DNA of 6,173 bases. It comes from Methanomassiliicoccaceae archaeon. GTDB taxonomy: Archaea; Thermoplasmatota; Thermoplasmata; Methanomassiliicoccales; Methanomethylophilaceae. Both the position numbers and the translations under genes were made by a program. The notes under the pieces were generated by a model. The model was not told where the DNA came from. It worked only from the letters and a program-made list of their open reading frames with translations, and did no database searches. Each line of letters opens with the position of its first letter. The stretch's first letter is position 1. The stretch covers positions 1 to 6,173 of the forward strand of contig WRKA01000131.1 of assembly GCA_009778265.1 (NCBI GenBank). The letters run 5' to 3'. Positions 5,382-6,173 of the stretch are shown here, piece after piece.

Positions 5382-6173
5382 TTGTATTCTCTCGGAGACA
5401 ATATCAAATTCCGTCTGTTCGGAAAGAGCCACGGAAAGCACGTAGGCTGCATATTGGAGAACATTCCCGCCGGCATCTCCGTCCCGACGGATGAATTAAA
5501 GAGAGAGATGGACCTCAGAAGACCGAAGGACGGTATAGGGACGCCGAGGAAGGAGGATGATACCGTTGAGATCGTATCGGGGATCGTTGACGGGATCACC
5601 GACGGAACGCCGATAATGATGCTGATCGCCAACAGGAACGTCGACAGTTCCAAATATTCTGATATTAAGAATATCCCGAGACCCGGACATGCGGACCTTC
5701 CCGCGATGATCAAATGGAAAGATCACGACATCAGAGGAGGCGGTCAATTTTCCGGACGTCTCACGGCGCCGATCGTCGCCGCCGGATGCGTGGCGAAACG
5801 GATGCTTCTCCGGAACAAAATAAAAGTTGCGGCGTTCTCCAGATCTATAGGCAATGTTACGGATAATGCTCCGCGCGATATCGATGACGCCATATGCTCA
5901 AGGATATACGGAACGCGCGCATGTTCCGCCGAATTGGATGAGAAGATGAAGGAAGAGGTGATCAACGCCTCGAAGGACGGCGACAGCGTAGGCGGTATCG
6001 TTGAATGTGTTGTTGACGGATTGCCCATAGGTTTCGGAGGCATATGGTTCGATTCTCTGGACGCCGTTCTTTCGAAAGCGGTGTTCGGCATACCCGCCGT
6101 GAAAGGGATAGAGTTCGGCAAAGGTTTCCTGCTATCCGGGATGAGAGGGTCGGAGAGCAACGATCAATATTAT
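5382..6173 (+). CDS. aroC: Chorismate synthase, 3' truncated by the window edge
   Basis: This enzyme makes chorismate by anti-1,4-elimination of phosphate from EPSP and needs reduced FMN. The frame beginning at TTG 5382 stays open for 264 codons to the right edge, so about a quarter of a typical 350-370 residue enzyme is missing. Visible blocks are LFGKSHG (residues 12-18, His17), IPAGISV (28-34), RRPKDG (46-51), TPRKEDD (54-60), PRPGHADL (99-106, His103), RGGGQFSGRLTAP (118-130), DSVGG (near 206) and IPAVKGIEFGKGF followed by GSESND near the end. Both conserved active-site histidines are present. Oddities: the usual GESHG is GKSHG, RRPG is RRPK, and the common RGGGRSSARET is RGGGQFSGRLTAP, a form I remember from clostridial enzymes. 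The missing C-terminal part holds further FMN-site motifs, so integrity cannot be judged. A gene caller that accepts only ATG would miss this start. It follows aroA by 2 nt and completes the pathway. Confidence 0.92.
   Translation, partial: MYSLGDNIKFRLFGKSHGKHVGCILENIPAGISVPTDELKREMDLRRPKDGIGTPRKEDDTVEIVSGIVDGITDGTPIMMLIANRNVDSSKYSDIKNIPRPGHADLPAMIKWKDHDIRGGGQFSGRLTAPIVAAGCVAKRMLLRNKIKVAAFSRSIGNVTDNAPRDIDDAICSRIYGTRACSAELDEKMKEEVINASKDGDSVGGIVECVVDGLPIGFGGIWFDSLDAVLSKAVFGIPAVKGIEFGKGFLLSGMRGSESNDQYY

Noticed and set aside
152..6173. In-frame TAG (pyrrolysine) readthrough, which would be plausible in Methanomassiliicoccales
   Set aside because: None of the six reading frames contains an internal TAG, and all five complete genes stop at TGA, so there is no sign of pyrrolysine use here.

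Overview
The window holds an almost complete aromatic amino acid (shikimate/chorismate) biosynthesis operon of an archaeon, with every gene on the + strand. The archaeal assignment rests on several genes. The first two enzymes are the archaeal type (ADH synthase and 3-dehydroquinate synthase II) and replace bacterial DAHP synthase and AroB. The shikimate kinase is the archaeal GHMP-fold enzyme, not the P-loop AroK/AroL. The upstream region has a TATA-like box, and the junctions carry strong Shine-Dalgarno (SD) sequences. Frequent ATA and AGA/AGG codons, an AroD-AroE fusion and a moderate base composition would fit a Thermoplasmatota/Methanomassiliicoccales-type euryarchaeon. That lineage call is inference and was not tested by any search.

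Layout: 1-48 is probably the last codons of an unrelated upstream gene. 49-151 is the promoter and leader region, with a TATA-like box at 61-68 and a 7-bp inverted repeat (88-94/115-121). Six genes then follow with junctions from a 4-nt overlap to a 6-nt gap: ADH synthase (152-943), DHQ synthase II (948-1961), a fused type I DHQ dehydratase/shikimate dehydrogenase (1961-3277), GHMP shikimate kinase (3274-4122), EPSP synthase (4129-5379) and the first 264 codons of chorismate synthase, which starts with TTG and runs off the right edge (5382-6173).

The gene order is the same as the reaction order. ADH synthase joins L-aspartate semialdehyde and 6-deoxy-5-ketofructose 1-phosphate to make ADH. 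DHQ synthase II makes 3-dehydroquinate. The fusion protein makes 3-dehydroshikimate and then shikimate. The kinase makes shikimate 3-phosphate, AroA makes EPSP and AroC makes chorismate. All five complete genes end in TGA, and the SD of the next gene usually lies on or beside that stop, which points to one translationally coupled polycistronic mRNA.

I see no mobile element, CRISPR array, RNA gene or unknown defence-like system. The points worth a second look are the AroDE fusion, its shortened dehydratase barrel, the unusual chorismate synthase motifs, the TTG start and the possible operator in the leader.
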